In this document: piece after piece, positions 1-10,335 of the stretch
How positions within the stretch are numbered: position 1 is the first letter of the stretch
Layout of the letters: each line of letters opens with the position of its first letter
DNA from: Dunaliella salina
Lineage: Eukaryota > Chlorophyta > Chlorophyceae > Chlamydomonadales > Dunaliellaceae
Length of the DNA: 27,766 nt
NCBI GenBank assembly: GCA_002284615.2
Contig: MU069674.1
Coordinates: 120,614-148,379, forward strand
Direction of reading: 5' to 3'
Notes under the pieces: model-generated
Databases searched by the model: none
What the model was told of the DNA's origin: nothing
Seen by the model: only the letters and a program-made list of their open reading frames with translations
Translations under genes and position numbers: made by a program

Positions 1-540
1 TTCCATCCAAAGAATAGATATCCATGAGATTTGAAGGAACACGATAAGTCTCATTAGTTTGGTCCTGTAAGAAATGAAAGACATCCTCAGAACTAGCCTG
101 AGTGCAGTAAAAAGCGCCTGTCTCGTCCTGAAAAACCCTGTGAGCAGAGGGGAAATCAGGAAAGAGACGTTCATAAGTCCTAAGAGAAGACACAGGACCG
201 CAGGAACAAAGGAAATCCTGGAAAGAAGGTTCAAGGTTACAAGGTTACAATTTGGTTTAACCTTCACTGATGGCTTCATCCAGGTTGTTTGGCTGCTTGG
301 CCTGATGAACTGTTCCATCCAAAGAAAAGATATCCATGAGATTTGAAGTAACGCGATAAGTCTCATTAGTTGGTCCTGTAAGAAATGAAAGACATCCTCA
401 GAACTAGCTTGAGTGTAGTAAAAAGCACCTGTCTCGTCATGAAGAACTCTGTGAGCAGAGGGGAAATCAGAAGAGATGTTCACAAGTCCTTCTAAGAGAA
501 AACACAGGACCGCAGGAACAAAGGAATACAACATGTCTTT
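1..540 (-). repeat. Tandem ~310-bp repeat with decayed coding sequence
   Basis: Positions 1-220 and 311-529 are close direct copies, both beginning TTCCATCCAAAGAA, so the period is about 310 bp; the array may continue left of the window. Read on the minus strand, each copy encodes the same conserved stretch: a C-x-C near its start, then FPSAHRV, DETGAFY, EDVFHFLQ and ETYRV. In the 311-529 copy the frame runs on to a stop near 257. A pyrimidine-rich TTCTTTCCAG precedes the coding part of the left copy and looks like a 3' splice site, so each unit may hold a last exon. Small indels break the frames. I do not recognise the family, but a related sequence lies antisense inside the LTR element at 8174-8640. 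Calling it a gene fragment rather than part of a transposon is inference. Confidence 0.6.
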
Positions 541-631
541 CATCTTGAAGTCCTCCTAGGTCACATTTATCACAAACTGAAGTTTGCTCCTGCCAAAGTG
601 ATGTCTCAACTCTTAGGGTGTGTGCATGCGA

Positions 632-1548
632 TCAAAAGCGTGCGATGCTTCTCAGCATATGCTTGCCTGAATCAAGATGCAAATACCTAGGGACAGAAAA
701 GGGCGCTCTCTGAGCAGCCAAAGGCTTCAAAAGGAGAGACACCCAGTGATGATACTTGGCTAATTTGTTCACACGCTCATTGTGCTCTGCCAAGGCAGCC
801 GCATTCCAAACACCTCGTAGCCTCTTTCTCAGATCAACAACGAACTCCTTTAGTGCTACTGGCTGCCCTGAACGCACACATTGAATAAACGTATTGCACC
901 TGTCCAAGCCATTAGGTGCTGCCAAAAACTCTGAGGTCCAACATTTACGAGGTATACAGCTCATGTCAACATCTGCTTGCAGCACCTTGCGCAGTGTAGT
1001 ACTGTTGCTGCGCAGCAAAGCATTGTAGAACCTGACTGCTGCACGGAACCAATAAAACTGCAAAGGCTCATTACCACGTTCACGTAGAACAGACCAGTTA
1101 GGAGTGGTACGCTTCACCCCAAGGAAGCGCTCCAGTAAGCACAGGTGCACAGTTTGNAAAGGGCAGTCCCATTCAGCACCTCTTTCATATATCTAGTGCC
1201 CCAGGTTTGACAAGCATACATGCTAGTAGGGAGAGCATATGCTTTAGCCAGCCAGAGCATGGTATGCGGCCTGTCAGTCAAGTGGTACTCTGACGCAAAC
1301 TGCCTGATCCGTCTACATCCAGCCAGGAAAGGAGCGCACATGTGTTCGGTAGTGGCCTGAGGGTTGCGCTGCTTTGTGAACAGCATGCCCAAATATTTGA
1401 AAGACTCTGCACAAGCCAAGCGCGCTCCACCTAAAGTAAAGACTGGCACATTATTGCCCTTAAAATTAAAATGTACAATCTCAGACTTGGCAGCATTTAT
1501 CACCAATCCTTTCCGCCGAGCATAAGCATGCAACCTATCCAACATCAA
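632..1548 (-). pseudogene. LINE A ORF2: RT thumb and C-terminal region
   Basis: The segment begins with the RT palm/thumb signature GLVINAAKSEIVHF and FKYLGMLFTK (motifs D and E), followed by a helical region with ALPTSMYACQTWGTRYMKE. A single N at 1157 coincides with a one-base phase change: the frame is restored if the N stands for two bases. Downstream, LLERFLGVK, REGNEPLQFYWFR-like and LRKRLRGVW segments lead to a stop at 632. No zinc knuckle or nuclease domain is visible at the C-terminus, unlike LINE family B. The same region recurs in degraded form at 18965-19512, which confirms it as part of the element. Confidence 0.78.
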
Positions 1549-2577
1549 CTAGAGCTGACCAGGCTGGTTACTGGTAAGGCACAGGTCGTCTGCATACAGC
1601 TTATGTGTAACATGGAGATCGCTTGCACCTGTAACTGCCCCTTGCACATTTTCTGCCTCGCAATCCACATCATTGATGTACAGGGAAAACAGCAGGGGGT
1701 GGAAGCGGGCAGCCTTGCTTAACTCCAAAAAGAGGACGCACACGAGCTTGCTTGCTGCCACCCACCAAGATGTACTCATCATTAGCATACATGTTCTTAA
1801 TGATATTCAACAGGCATGTAGGCATACGTATGCCCTGAAGGTGCCTCCAAAGAGCTTCCCTGGGAATTGTGTCGTAAGCTTGCTTAAAGTCAATAAATGC
1901 CGCGTGCAATCTTGGGGATCGATTAGGACGCTTGGCCGGAGCAGCATGCTGCAAGTGCCGCAAAATGAAAATAGGCTGCAAAGTGTTACAGCCAGGGTAG
2001 AAACCATATTGCGTGTCTGGAATTGCGTTCTTATCTCTGCACCACCCTGTGATAATTTCCCTCAATACGTTTGAGTACAGTCTGTGCAGGGTACCACTAA
2101 CGGCAAGCATGCGATAATTCCCTGGATCCACAACAGAGCCCTTCTTGTAGAGAGGAGTAATTTTGGCTGTTTTCCAGCAAGCAGGGATCTCGGCTTTCTC
2201 CATCATGGCAGCAAACAGACGCGCAATGTAAGGAGTGAAGACATTCATCCTGTTTGTGCCTCTATTCACAGCTGGGACCCTTTTCGCAGCATATTTAATG
2301 AACGGAGCCGCAATAGCATCAAAACCAGGGGATGTCCTAGCATTTAATCTACAGATGTGCTCATAAACAACAGAGTACAAGGCAGCAGCATCAGGCAGAT
2401 TCAAAGCATCAGCTTCAGGCAACCACTGAGACTCAGCACCTTGTCGGAATTGCTGTTCAGGGGGCGGGTTATCGCATCCTAATGCCACTGCCATATCCCG
2501 AGCTGTAGCACCTGAGCCTCCTGTCCAGCGAGAAGCCACCCGCTGTGCCACTCCGCGTACAACCCTAAGAGCAGATT
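1549..2577 (-). pseudogene. LINE A ORF2: reverse transcriptase domain
   Basis: The classical RT motifs appear in order: a leader (RTSPGFDAIAAPFIK), ACWKTAKITPLYKKG and NYRMLAVSGTLHRLYSNVL (fingers), QYGFYPG, motif A AFIDFKQAYDTI with the first catalytic Asp, motif B GVKQGCPL, and motif C YADDLCL with the catalytic Asp pair. A frameshift in a C-rich run near 1690 lies between motifs B and C, so the catalytic core is split. The thumb continues in a third frame below 1549. This is a group II intron/LINE-type RT; the domain call is firm, while activity of this copy is excluded by the frame breaks. Confidence 0.88.
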
Positions 2578-3377
2578 TTACCCCTCTGCTGATGCCGTAC
2601 AGTAGTCCAGGTCTTCGGTTGTGAGTGCTTTCAAGGCAGCTACCCATGGACGTGCTTTCAGGGCAGCTACCCATGGGTCCGGGTTGCCGATCAGGAATTT
2701 GAGGATTGCTTCCTGTTGGATAAGTGGGGTGTATGCCCACAGGTCCACTGGTGTGCAAGGAAGTATCCTAATGATGTATGCTTTCAGGGCAGCAACCCAT
2801 GCCTTGCAAATTTGCAGCTGCTCTGCCTGGAGAAGGGGAGCAATTGCCTGTATGAGAGCCAAAATGACGGTGCAGGTAGGAGCTCCAGCTTCCTGTTGTG
2901 ATAGGAGTTTGATGGGTGCTCCTTCACTTCCTCAGCATATCATGGATATCTGGCCTATGCCTCTTCAGTCTGTCCAAGAAAAGCGCCTTCTGGTACTCCT
3001 CAAAAGCACGCCGTGCATGCCTGGTTTGTTTCTTATATTCTCTTTTTAAAAAACGACAGGCATGCACAGCTTGACCACTTCGCACAGCTTGAATAAACAG
3101 ATGCCTCCTCAGCCGACACTGCTCATCAAACCAAACAGGCCTTCTGATCCCTTGTTTTTCAGTTCTCTTGAAGACACACCCTTGAAATTTGCACATGCCC
3201 ACATTATTCTCACTCGCAGCTTGCATGATCCAACTTCTCAAACAAAAACACGCCGTGCCTATGTTGCCAGCCTCAAGGGCAGCTTCCAACTGCACTGGCA
3301 TCTCCAAGTTTCTCTCAATTGAAGTCTTGCAAGTTCTTCAACGTAAGCAAGTTGCCGCTCATGCTTCCAACTCAAAC
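2578..3377 (-). pseudogene. LINE A ORF2: linker between endonuclease and RT
   Basis: The 3307-2924 part is the usual basic, helical post-endonuclease segment, with PVWFDEQCRLRR followed by KREYKKQTRHARRAF and ending LKRHRPDIHDML. Towards the RT, the segment at 2862-2578 carries a 27-bp unit encoding PWVAALKA-like peptides: two adjacent copies (2625-2651 and 2652-2678) and a third at 2777-2803. No catalytic function is expected here. The frame changes between 2924 and 2862. Confidence 0.7.
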
Positions 3378-4345
3378 TCATTTTGCTTGCACATTGTCCC
3401 ATCCCACACACATGCTCAAAAGAGGGATCCAATCAGCACATTGGACAACATCAGGAACACGGAAAACTACTGAAATGCTTCCATGGTCTGTAGTGTCAAG
3501 GACTGGATCACAAATGTTTGACTTCTGCACACACTTAAACAAGGAAGTCGATAGTAAGACATGGTCAGGCCTGCTCCGCCTGAGAGGCCGCCTATTGTCC
3601 GAGCGGTACCCAAAGAAAGTGGGCTGGCCTTCATCACCTTGCACACGTCCAGTCCTGAAAACAAGTCCATATGCAGCTGCAATATCAACAAGAAATCTGC
3701 CAGCCACATTCACATCACTGCATGCACACCTTCTGGCAGCCTCAAGAGTCGGGCAGTCCACCAAAGCCCCATAATGGGTATCAGACACCTCACGTAGACT
3801 TCCAATTTTCGAATTAAAGTCCCCGCATAACAGCAAGTCTGGAGTCACCTGTGCAGCACAAGCAAGCTCACCAAACAAGTGAGTAAATTGGGCACGCACT
3901 TGATTCACAGAAAACAAGCGTCCTTGAGGGTTAGCATAAACTGCCCTAGCAAGGCATCCCTATTTAGCCCAAAAAGTTCTTTGCGGCGCTTAATCCACAC
4001 ACACTGAATCTCCAAAGCAACGCGGAACACTGACATGAACTCTGCACACAAATTTGAAGCAATTACTGCCACACCATAGCCCCTTCTACCAGCACATCCA
4101 TCAGGGACATTTAATGTGTGAACAAGTTTATGTGTTCCATGCAGATGGCTCATGATCCTATCCAGATCGTTCGTGCGAGTTTCAACCAGAACAGAAATGT
4201 GATGCTTTCTAACGTTTGTGCACAGCAGATCAGTCTTCACAGACTCAGGGTCAACAGTAGGATCTGGAATGCCGTCCAAATTGTGCACAAACAGTCTCAG
4301 CTCTTTGCCATGGCGATCAGGCAAGCCATAGCTACCTGGCCGGTC
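3378..4345 (-). pseudogene. LINE A ORF2: AP-endonuclease domain
   Basis: This is the target-DNA nicking domain of LINE ORF2, from the exonuclease-endonuclease-phosphatase superfamily. The first part (to about 3905) shows LRLFVHNLDGI with the early Asn, VLVETRTND with the metal-binding Glu, and RRGYGVAV. After a frameshift near 3910 the second part shows LLLCGDFNSKIG (catalytic Asp/Asn), RRSRPDHVLL (Asp) and the terminal DTTDHGSISVVF (Asp-His). All the usual catalytic positions are therefore still visible, and only the frame is broken. It continues into the linker and reverse transcriptase on the same strand. Confidence 0.82.
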
Positions 4346-4525
4346 AAACTCCTACTGTTGGGCATTGTTGGAGCGGGCCCCAGCGGGGTGTCACCACTGT
4401 GCCCATCTTGTGGTCGAGGCGCATTGGCTGGTGGCACAACGTCCATGGCGGCAGGCTCAGCCGCCGCCGGCGCAGCTGTTGCTGCTGCTGCTGCTGTAGA
4501 GGAAGAGGGCACAGAGGCAGAGTTG

Positions 4526-4556
<31 letters not shown>

Positions 4557-5058
4557 ACAGAGGCGGCAGCACCTTTGACAGGTACTGCACCACCTTCTCC
4601 AAACCCTCTGCTGTCCTTTCCCACTTTCCCCCCGCTACCCTTGCATAGCTCTTCCGCCCGTGGCACCACACTGGATATGGTACTGATGTTGCCCTCCCTG
4701 CGCTGGCATCCCTGACTGTTCCCATAGTGAGTAACACGTTGCTGGCGTTTGTCGCTGCGTAAGCTGTCACCCCCAACCCAAGCCATCGAGACTCTGCATT
4801 AACCCTATCCTTCACTGCTGTCACCAAATACGTCCGGGATCCCCCCAAGGCTGTCTTTTCTCTGCGAACCAGAACCCCCCCTACCCCACTGCTCCGGCAT
4901 TGCTGCACCTTCTGACTTGCTGCTGCTGCTGTGCCCACTTGTGTCAAGGGCACCCCAACTGCTGCTGCTGCCTGTCCTGCTGTGATGGGAGGGGCGCCCT
5001 GTGGTGGTGAGACAACCAGGAGGTGCCCAATCTTTGCCAGGTTTGGGGCATCCCCCAC
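4297..5058 (-). pseudogene. LINE A ORF1-like protein, Ala/Gln-rich
   Basis: A 253-codon open frame sits upstream of ORF2, where LINE ORF1 proteins (usually RNA-binding chaperones) lie. The middle contains a compact segment (SRTYLVTAVKDRV, then SVPYPVWCHGRKSYARV) that looks like a real domain but that I cannot assign. It is flanked by low-complexity Ala tracts encoded by CTG/CAG runs. The first codon given is GTG; no ATG lies in frame before an upstream stop near 5120, so the true N-terminus is probably in another frame and lost to a frameshift. Its stop at 4297 overlaps the ORF2 frame, which is already open at 4345, suggesting overlapping or recoded translation. The right part of this ORF is repeated exactly at 6750-7109 by the assembly duplication. 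Confidence 0.5.
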
Positions 5059-5165
5059 TGTCTCCGCGCTCCACTTTGCAGCCTCCTCTGCCTCTGTGCC
5101 ATTTCCCCTCTGCTGCTACTGCTGCTGCTGTTGCTGCTGCCGCTGCTGCTGCTGCTGCTGCTCCA
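4475..5165. repeat. CTG/CAG trinucleotide tracts
   Basis: Several imperfect CTG runs occur at about 4479-4497, 4529-4553 and 5111-5162, with a shorter one near 4918-4930. They code for poly-Ala, poly-Gln or poly-Ser on the minus strand, depending on frame. Tracts to the right of 4699 reappear 2,051 bp downstream through the assembly duplication. Confidence 0.85.
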
Positions 5166-6748
5166 CCACGGCACCTTCCAGTACTTTGCCCTTCAAAACC
5201 AGGTTGACTTAGCTGCTGCTCCACCCCGGCACCTTCCAGAATTAAGAGGACACAGCACAACTGAAAATGATCCGATCAAGCAGCTATGTTACCTGTTGAA
5301 ACTGTCACCTCATTTAACCAGGCAGAAACTCCTGTCTTGCACCTCTATTGGCTTGCTGCACCTGCCACAACATCTTTCATACACTGTAAGTCTGGCAGAA
5401 GACTTGCTGTTATAAACCTTAATTTGTTGGAACAGTATTTTTGTGAAAAAGTGTGAACATTGCCTGAGATCTTGAGCTCTGCCTTTTTAATTAATATCAA
5501 ACACACATGTAAAGGAGTCCCCCCCCCCTCATCCGGTCCCCCTCGTCAGCGTCAGCCAGCCATATAAACAACTACAACATAACAGTTTTGGTAGCGAAGC
5601 CGCCCTCCTGGGCAGGCTGAGCTGATGGTGCAGCCATGGCGCCTTTGGGCTGGTGCCGTGGGCTGCGCTGTGGGGCCCAACGCCGACGCGAAGCTAAGCA
5701 GTGGCTTCGATGCAGGTTGTTGAGTAAGTGCGAATCACATTCGCATATATGAACTATATAGCGCCCGATGTAGCAGCTTTTGTGCTTATGTGCTGAAGAC
5801 TGTGGGCGCATCAGCACGAGCGCGAGCAATAACACTGCAGAGAGCTTGATTGGGAGAGAAGCCTGATATTTAAGGTGTCTCCGTGGACATGCAGATGGAC
5901 AAAAGACTTTGATTCCTGAATGGCTGCCTGTGGATAAAGTCTCATGAATGCAGGCTGGACCTTTTGGCCTTTTGTTGGCCTTGATGGATGCTAGGGGCTC
6001 ACGTCCTGACCACCTCCCAGTCCCCAGGAGCGAGCGCCCCAAGTGAGAGAAATGGACCTGCATTATAGAATTGCGGTGAGGGGCTCGCAAGTGTTAGAAA
6101 TGAATGAGGTGTAGGTTTAGGTTTACAAGGGAACATAACCTGCAGCCAGGAAGTTTGGCTGCTCGGTGTGGTGAAAGAAACCCACAAGCTCAGAGATGAA
6201 GCGATAAGTCTGAGTATCTTGGTTTTGAAAGAAACGAGCTACATCCAAAGAGCAAGCATCAGAAAAAAAGAAAATCCCGTATCATTTGACATTACTCTGT
6301 GAGCAGGAAAGGTACTAAAAATATGTGAGGTGTAGGAGTATACATCTGGGGACCTGGACTGAGGAGGGGGTTGGCAGGCTGGGCATAGCTTTACTGGACA
6401 ATTCCGCTGCTGTTTGTTTTGGCGTGCATGAAACACAAGTCGAGCAAACATGGCAAGTGATGTTACATGAATGGAGACAGGATATTTTGGCTGTCCATGC
6501 TTGTCGTGCATTGGCGTGCTCTTATTGCACAAGTTAGTGTGCACATCTGGACGTGCAAGGTGATGCTTCTGGTGTGGCATACGGGTGTGACCTGATGTTG
6601 TTTTGGTGCTGTCCTCAGAGTGAAAGCTGCCTGTTGCTCGCCAGAGCCCTGTCTTGTGGAGGAGTGTGTTTTGTGTGAGGACCGGGACCCCTTTCATGAT
6701 GGGTCTGCATTTGGCGCGCGAGTGCAAGATCCAAGTGCTGTGCCATTG
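4699..6748. repeat. Copy 1 of identical 2,050-bp direct duplication
   Basis: This segment recurs at 6750-8799 with a constant offset of 2,051 bp and no difference that I found, including an identical run of ten C and identical CTG tracts. It ends abruptly at ...GTGCCATTG, followed by one N. It holds the 5' part of LINE A and the left LTR plus part of the interior of the LTR element. It most likely represents the end of one contig that overlaps the start of the next. Confidence 0.95.
5408..5584 (+). repeat. Left LTR (duplicate assembly copy)
   Basis: Identical to the LTR at 7459-7635 and flanked on the left by the same CTTGC (5403-5407). It is probably the same genomic LTR represented twice. 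Confidence 0.85.
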
Positions 6749-6749
6749 N
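6749..6749. other. Single N at a probable contig junction
   Basis: The N sits exactly between the two identical 2,050-bp copies. To its left the sequence stops inside the LTR element; to its right the sequence jumps back into LINE A. A one-base placeholder joining two overlapping contigs explains this best. Other single Ns at 1157, 22602, 23220 and 24763 have no duplication around them and look like plain ambiguous bases. Confidence 0.85.
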
Positions 6750-7458
6750 TGCGCTGGCATCCCTGACTGTTCCCATAGTGAGTAACACGTTGCTGGCGTT
6801 TGTCGCTGCGTAAGCTGTCACCCCCAACCCAAGCCATCGAGACTCTGCATTAACCCTATCCTTCACTGCTGTCACCAAATACGTCCGGGATCCCCCCAAG
6901 GCTGTCTTTTCTCTGCGAACCAGAACCCCCCCTACCCCACTGCTCCGGCATTGCTGCACCTTCTGACTTGCTGCTGCTGCTGTGCCCACTTGTGTCAAGG
7001 GCACCCCAACTGCTGCTGCTGCCTGTCCTGCTGTGATGGGAGGGGCGCCCTGTGGTGGTGAGACAACCAGGAGGTGCCCAATCTTTGCCAGGTTTGGGGC
7101 ATCCCCCACTGTCTCCGCGCTCCACTTTGCAGCCTCCTCTGCCTCTGTGCCATTTCCCCTCTGCTGCTACTGCTGCTGCTGTTGCTGCTGCCGCTGCTGC
7201 TGCTGCTGCTGCTCCACCACGGCACCTTCCAGTACTTTGCCCTTCAAAACCAGGTTGACTTAGCTGCTGCTCCACCCCGGCACCTTCCAGAATTAAGAGG
7301 ACACAGCACAACTGAAAATGATCCGATCAAGCAGCTATGTTACCTGTTGAAACTGTCACCTCATTTAACCAGGCAGAAACTCCTGTCTTGCACCTCTATT
7401 GGCTTGCTGCACCTGCCACAACATCTTTCATACACTGTAAGTCTGGCAGAAGACTTGC

Positions 7459-7635
7459 TGTTATAAACCTTAATTTGTTGGAACAGTATTTTTGTGAAAA
7501 AGTGTGAACATTGCCTGAGATCTTGAGCTCTGCCTTTTTAATTAATATCAAACACACATGTAAAGGAGTCCCCCCCCCCTCATCCGGTCCCCCTCGTCAG
7601 CGTCAGCCAGCCATATAAACAACTACAACATAACA
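7459..7635 (+). repeat. Left (5') LTR
   Basis: A 177-bp TG...CA terminal repeat, with TTTTTAATTAATAT in its middle and a TATAAACAA stretch near its end. The run of ten C after AAAGGAGT is shorter and interrupted in the right LTR. Preceded by the target duplication CTTGC. Confidence 0.88.
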
Positions 7636-7639
7636 GTTT

Positions 7640-7656
7640 TGGTAGCGAAGCCGCCC
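7640..7656 (+). promoter_or_regulatory. Putative tRNA primer-binding site
   Basis: TGGTAGCGAAGCC begins four bases after the left LTR. TGGTAGC is complementary to the GCTACCA 3' end typical of eukaryotic initiator Met tRNAs, while the rest of the match to a specific tRNA could not be checked. The same site occurs at 5589-5605 in the duplicate copy. Confidence 0.5.
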
Positions 7657-8173
7657 TCCTGGGCAGGCTGAGCTGATGGTGCAGCCATGGCGCCTTTGGG
7701 CTGGTGCCGTGGGCTGCGCTGTGGGGCCCAACGCCGACGCGAAGCTAAGCAGTGGCTTCGATGCAGGTTGTTGAGTAAGTGCGAATCACATTCGCATATA
7801 TGAACTATATAGCGCCCGATGTAGCAGCTTTTGTGCTTATGTGCTGAAGACTGTGGGCGCATCAGCACGAGCGCGAGCAATAACACTGCAGAGAGCTTGA
7901 TTGGGAGAGAAGCCTGATATTTAAGGTGTCTCCGTGGACATGCAGATGGACAAAAGACTTTGATTCCTGAATGGCTGCCTGTGGATAAAGTCTCATGAAT
8001 GCAGGCTGGACCTTTTGGCCTTTTGTTGGCCTTGATGGATGCTAGGGGCTCACGTCCTGACCACCTCCCAGTCCCCAGGAGCGAGCGCCCCAAGTGAGAG
8101 AAATGGACCTGCATTATAGAATTGCGGTGAGGGGCTCGCAAGTGTTAGAAATGAATGAGGTGTAGGTTTAGGT

Positions 8174-8814
8174 TTACAAGGGAACATAACCTGCAGCCAG
8201 GAAGTTTGGCTGCTCGGTGTGGTGAAAGAAACCCACAAGCTCAGAGATGAAGCGATAAGTCTGAGTATCTTGGTTTTGAAAGAAACGAGCTACATCCAAA
8301 GAGCAAGCATCAGAAAAAAAGAAAATCCCGTATCATTTGACATTACTCTGTGAGCAGGAAAGGTACTAAAAATATGTGAGGTGTAGGAGTATACATCTGG
8401 GGACCTGGACTGAGGAGGGGGTTGGCAGGCTGGGCATAGCTTTACTGGACAATTCCGCTGCTGTTTGTTTTGGCGTGCATGAAACACAAGTCGAGCAAAC
8501 ATGGCAAGTGATGTTACATGAATGGAGACAGGATATTTTGGCTGTCCATGCTTGTCGTGCATTGGCGTGCTCTTATTGCACAAGTTAGTGTGCACATCTG
8601 GACGTGCAAGGTGATGCTTCTGGTGTGGCATACGGGTGTGACCTGATGTTGTTTTGGTGCTGTCCTCAGAGTGAAAGCTGCCTGTTGCTCGCCAGAGCCC
8701 TGTCTTGTGGAGGAGTGTGTTTTGTGTGAGGACCGGGACCCCTTTCATGATGGGTCTGCATTTGGCGCGCGAGTGCAAGATCCAAGTGCTGTGCCATTGT
8801 ATGGGCGGTGGCAT
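8174..8814 (-). pseudogene. Antisense coding remnant inside the LTR element
   Basis: On the minus strand an open frame of about 174 codons contains KLCPACQPPP and then FPAHRVMSNDTG. A shift in a seven-A run at 8314-8320 moves it into a second frame with CSLDVARFFQNQ, TQTYRF and HTEQPNFLAAGYVPL before a stop at 8174. These segments match in order the minus-strand coding sequence at 1-540 (C-x-C, FPSAHRV, EDVFHFLQDQ, ETYRV, QAKQPNNLDEA), so both belong to one unrecognised protein family. The family may be a captured host gene or another transposon's protein; the sequence does not decide. It opposes the LTR element's own direction. The same sequence appears at 6123-6748 in the duplicate. Confidence 0.55.
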
Positions 8815-8931
8815 GAGTAGGATATGGACTGAGATGATGTATTCCGCATGTCCATGGAAGGACTGTGCAGTGGGCGGATAGCTGTAAGGGTGCGCAAGGT
8901 TGTGTTGACTGTTGTGGATTTCTGCGGCTTC

Positions 8932-9300
8932 TCATCGCACAGCAGTAGCCAACTTCTGGAATGCAGGGTACAGTCTGCTCACAAGTGGCATAGTGCAATG
9001 GAGTGCACAGCATCTTTGCTCAGGAGACATGTGTAAAGAGGCTTGAGAGGCCTGTTGCAGACACACTGCATTTAAAAGACTTGCCTGAATTGAGGGGCAT
9101 GTGAGAGTGCGGGTTTTATTCGATGCTGCAAGGGAAAACCTGAAGGTTTTTAAGACTTGAGAAAGAAGGTTGATGAAAGCCTTTTTGCAGACGCGCACTT
9201 TGTAGTGCAAAACTTTCAAGTTGTCTGAAGTGGTGTTTTGCTTATTGCATCTTTGCTGAGGATATGTGCATGTGTTTGCCTGTTGTTGAAGCACATACAT
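8932..9300 (-). pseudogene. Possible upstream part of the antisense remnant
   Basis: A 122-codon minus-strand frame begins among unremarkable residues and includes HYKVRVCKKAFINLLSQVLK. A Cys-basic-x-Ala-Phe helix of this kind precedes the catalytic core in some eukaryotic DDE transposase-like proteins, but this is a weak resemblance from memory. It is upstream of, and on the same strand as, the remnant at 8174-8814, so the two could be parts of one captured gene. There is no complete domain. Confidence 0.25.
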
Positions 9301-9962
9301 ACCGTTTCACATCGGCAGCAATGCCCTTCCAAATGCAGTGTGCAACCCAGACATTGAGGATGGAAACATGGGTGAAAACATGACTCTGAAGCTACTCCTC
9401 AGTGTACACACCACTAGGCAGGATTAGGTGGACTGGTGTGGCTGAATTTGTGTGCATGCCACCGTGCTGGATAAGGAGGAAACTCAGGTGGCTGGCAAAA
9501 ATGTGGATGAAAGTGTGCTGGATAAGGTGGGATTTTCTATCGTTGACTCCGCTGGAGTTTGTAAGGAAGTACAACTGGATTGACTGAGGTGGCTCTTCTC
9601 TGGTTGAGAGTAATTCGATGCTGGAATATGTGGAATTTTCGACTGCATTCTTTGCTGGACTTTGCAACGAAGAGCAACTAAATTGGATTGTGTTGGACAG
9701 AAGGTTGATGGAGGAATGTTGGATGGAGAGGACATTTTCTGGTTTTCTCTTATGGTGCACTTTGTGTGAAACAGCAACATGCTGCACAGGAAGGAGGCCA
9801 GGATTAAGCAGGATTGGCCTTCACAGCTTTATTTTGGAGCAACTCCCTGAATATGCAGACATGAAACTGCTCGCAAAGGGTAGCCAGCCCAGCATATTTT
9901 AGTGTTTTCAATGAATAGGCGCCATGAACAACGGAGCATTCAATGTTTGACTGCTTTATTAA

Positions 9963-9993
<31 letters not shown>

Positions 9994-10335
9994 ATTGATT
10001 GATTGGTTGTCAAAACCTGGATTTACTCGCTACAGTGTGTTACACGTGGACGCTTGTGACATTGGTGGTCACAAAACAGTTTGCCCTCCTCCTTGCAATA
10101 CATCTAACAGCAATACTTTTGTTGTGTCTTGTTTTAAGCTGACTGAACAGAGTTGGCTTTGCAATGCTGGTCCAGAAATTGAAGGTGATCTGAATCGGCA
10201 CCTTTGTAGTTTTGCGTGCTTATGGACGAAGAGGAAACAGTTTGGCATGGTTCATTTTCTTTTTTGTGCGCGACTTCACTCGTTCCTTTTCAATTTTCTC
10301 ACTTGATCTTTTTGTTTGTCTGCGAGGACTCAGTC
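9301..10335. other. LTR element interior without recognised gene
   Basis: No protein is recognisable on either strand. From 9418 to about 9740 the plus strand repeats loose variants of CTGGATAAGGTGG/CTGGATTG, perhaps an old degenerate tandem array. A clean microsatellite, (TTGC)n changing to (TTGA)n, lies at 9963-10005. Confidence 0.5.
9963..10005. repeat. (TTGC)n-(TTGA)n microsatellite
   Basis: About seven TTGC units pass directly into three TTGA units. It lies in the interior of the LTR element. Confidence 0.9.

Larger units (their letters stand above)
541..5402 (-). mobile_element. LINE family A, decayed near full-length copy (APE/RT type)
   Basis: A non-LTR retrotransposon reads right to left. 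It has an ORF1-like region with Ala/Gln-rich tracts (4297 to about 5120), an AP-endonuclease domain (3378-4345), a linker (2578-3377), a reverse transcriptase (1549-2577) and a C-terminal region (632-1548). Frameshifts separate most domains, so it cannot now make ORF2 in one piece. The 3' boundary near 541 is approximate and no poly(A) tail or target-site duplication was identified. The 5' side (5261-5402) is noncoding and is cut by the LTR element inserted at 5403-5407. Two shorter relatives lie at 11430-11850 and 18965-19512. The order APE then RT, without a downstream nuclease, fits L1/Tx1-like LINEs; the exact clade is not determined. Confidence 0.85.
6750..8799. repeat. Copy 2 of identical 2,050-bp direct duplication
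   Basis: Identical to 4699-6748. This copy continues without a break past 8799 into the rest of the LTR element, so it is the one to use for describing that element. If the overlap is collapsed, everything downstream shifts left by 2,051 bp. Confidence 0.95.

Noticed and set aside
5001..5212. Plus-strand open frames with poly-Leu/poly-Cys/poly-Ala (also at 7052-7263)
   Set aside because: They are low-complexity readings of CTG repeats opposite the LINE A ORF1 region.
4699..8799. A true segmental duplication of LINE and LTR sequence
   Set aside because: Perfect identity, a single N at the joint and the mid-element break point favour an assembly overlap.
9963..10005. CRISPR-like array
   Set aside because: It is a simple four-base microsatellite without spacers, in eukaryotic DNA.
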